Assembly (NCBI GenBank): GCA_947072715.1
Contig: CAMTJB010000062.1
Location: forward strand, 1-6,386
Direction of reading: 5' to 3'
Source of the DNA: an uncultured Fusobacteriaceae bacterium
GTDB lineage: Bacteria > Fusobacteriota > Fusobacteriia > Fusobacteriales > Fusobacteriaceae
DNA: 6,386 nucleotides
Made by a program: the position numbers and the translations under genes
In this document: positions 5,883 to 6,386 of the stretch, one piece after another
Layout of the letters: each line of letters begins with the position of its first letter
Numbering within the stretch: position 1 is the first letter of the stretch
The notes under the pieces: model-generated
What the model was told of the DNA's origin: nothing
Databases searched by the model: none
The model's input: the letters and a program-made list of their open reading frames with translations, nothing else

Positions 5883-6302
5883 TTAAATTAAATTTAATAT
5901 TTCCATTTCATTTTCTACTGCAATTAACTTATTAATTAGCTCTTCATCATCGATTAAATTAGATAGTTTTTTTATAATCTCAATATGTGAATTACTATCT
6001 TTTGAAGCTAACATAAAAACTAAATAGACTTTTTCATCTGAAAAATCAACCCCTTTTTTTATCACTAAAAGAGATAATCCAGTTTCTCTTACACCATCTT
6101 CAGGTCTGGCATGAGGCATTGCTACATTATCAGTTAAAACAATATAGTTTCCTAATTTTTCAATATTTTTTATAGCTGCACCTATATACCTCTCTTCTAT
6201 AATTTCATTATTTAATAGAATCTCTCCTGATTTTTTTACTGCTTCCCTCCAATCTTTGACACTTTCTACAATACAAATATTATTTTTTAAAATACTTTTC
6301 AT
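5883..6302 (-). CDS. PTS EIIA, fructose/mannitol-type domain (PTS_EIIA_2)
   Basis: A 139-aa soluble phosphocarrier, typical length for a single EIIA_2 domain. The active-site motif is AMPHARPEDGV, with H64 as the histidine phosphorylated by HPr; a second conserved His, H106, lies in NSHIEII. It passes phosphate to C8 of the EIIB encoded downstream. This EIIA type accompanies UlaA-family permeases (UlaC in E. coli), as well as fructose and mannitol systems and regulatory EIIA domains; immediate linkage to EIIB and EIIC supports a transport role. The start at 6302 has AAAAAAGGG eight bases upstream. It is the first gene of the operon that can be seen; whatever lies upstream, such as a regulator, is outside the window. 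Confidence 0.9.
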   Translation of the reverse strand: MKSILKNNICIVESVKDWREAVKKSGEILLNNEIIEERYIGAAIKNIEKLGNYIVLTDNVAMPHARPEDGVRETGLSLLVIKKGVDFSDEKVYLVFMLASKDSNSHIEIIKKLSNLIDDEELINKLIAVENEMEILNLI

Positions 6303-6338
6303 AAAACCAACCCTTTTTTATGTTTTTATTGTAACTAA

Positions 6339-6386
6339 ATTATAAAGAAAAATTTTACTTATTAAAAGATACAACTTTTTTCAAAT
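6339..6386 (-). promoter_or_regulatory. Probable promoter of the PTS-kinase-aldolase operon
   Basis: No coding sequence is recognised in 6303-6386. On the - strand a perfect TATAAT lies at 6344-6339, about 37 bases before the EIIA start. At 17 bases spacing only a weak TTTTAA (6367-6362) occupies the -35 position. Farther upstream, AAAAG-6 nt-CTTTT (6364-6379) forms an imperfect palindrome that could be an operator, but such A/T-rich symmetry is common by chance. A promoter here is expected for the operon unless transcription starts before the window edge. Confidence 0.45.

Noticed and set aside
4198..6302. Calling the operon a true ascorbate (ula) system
   Set aside because: No lactonase, decarboxylase or epimerase genes are present, and the permease lacks the UlaA glutamine motifs; only superfamily membership is supported.
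6303..6386. Riboswitch or T-box leader before the PTS operon
   Set aside because: The visible leader is short and A/T-rich without a stable multi-stem structure or terminator.

Overview
The window is strongly AT-rich and gene-dense, with A/T-ending codons, AGA arginine codons and strong AGGAGG-type ribosome binding sites. Together with the 2-hydroxyglutaryl-CoA dehydratase genes and the PTS operon, this suggests an anaerobic glutamate fermenter of the Fusobacterium type; an AT-rich clostridium-like Firmicute is the main alternative. That assignment is inference, because no rRNA or other marker gene is present.

Left part (1-1660, + strand): the 3' third of hgdA and the complete hgdB, the two subunits of (R)-2-hydroxyglutaryl-CoA dehydratase, closed by a perfect long hairpin terminator. 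This iron-sulfur enzyme makes glutaconyl-CoA in the hydroxyglutarate route of glutamate fermentation. Its activator (HgdC), the glutaconate CoA-transferase and the decarboxylase are not in the window and could lie upstream. Middle (1661-2346): a monocistronic NADPH-dependent FMN reductase / iron-sulfur flavoprotein-like gene with its own promoter-like region. It ends in a second hairpin that resembles the first and can serve both converging transcription units.

Right part (2350-6302, - strand): a five-gene operon read from right to left: PTS EIIA, EIIB and EIIC of the ascorbate (SgaT/UlaA) superfamily, a PfkB-family sugar kinase, and a class II fructose-bisphosphate-type aldolase. The logic is uptake and phosphorylation of a sugar, a second phosphorylation, and cleavage to triose phosphates. 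No ascorbate-degradation genes (UlaD/E/F/G types) are present, and the EIIC lacks glutamine-rich motifs of E. coli UlaA, so ascorbate is probably not the substrate. The real substrate is unknown.

The most unusual point is the kinase/aldolase junction (about 3276-3311). The two genes overlap by 28 bases across an 8-bp tandem duplication. Losing one repeat copy would fuse the two enzymes in frame, and the same bases form an in-phase -1 slippery heptamer. No gene-free stretch exceeds 300 bases. No tRNA, rRNA, CRISPR array, insertion sequence or phage gene was seen.
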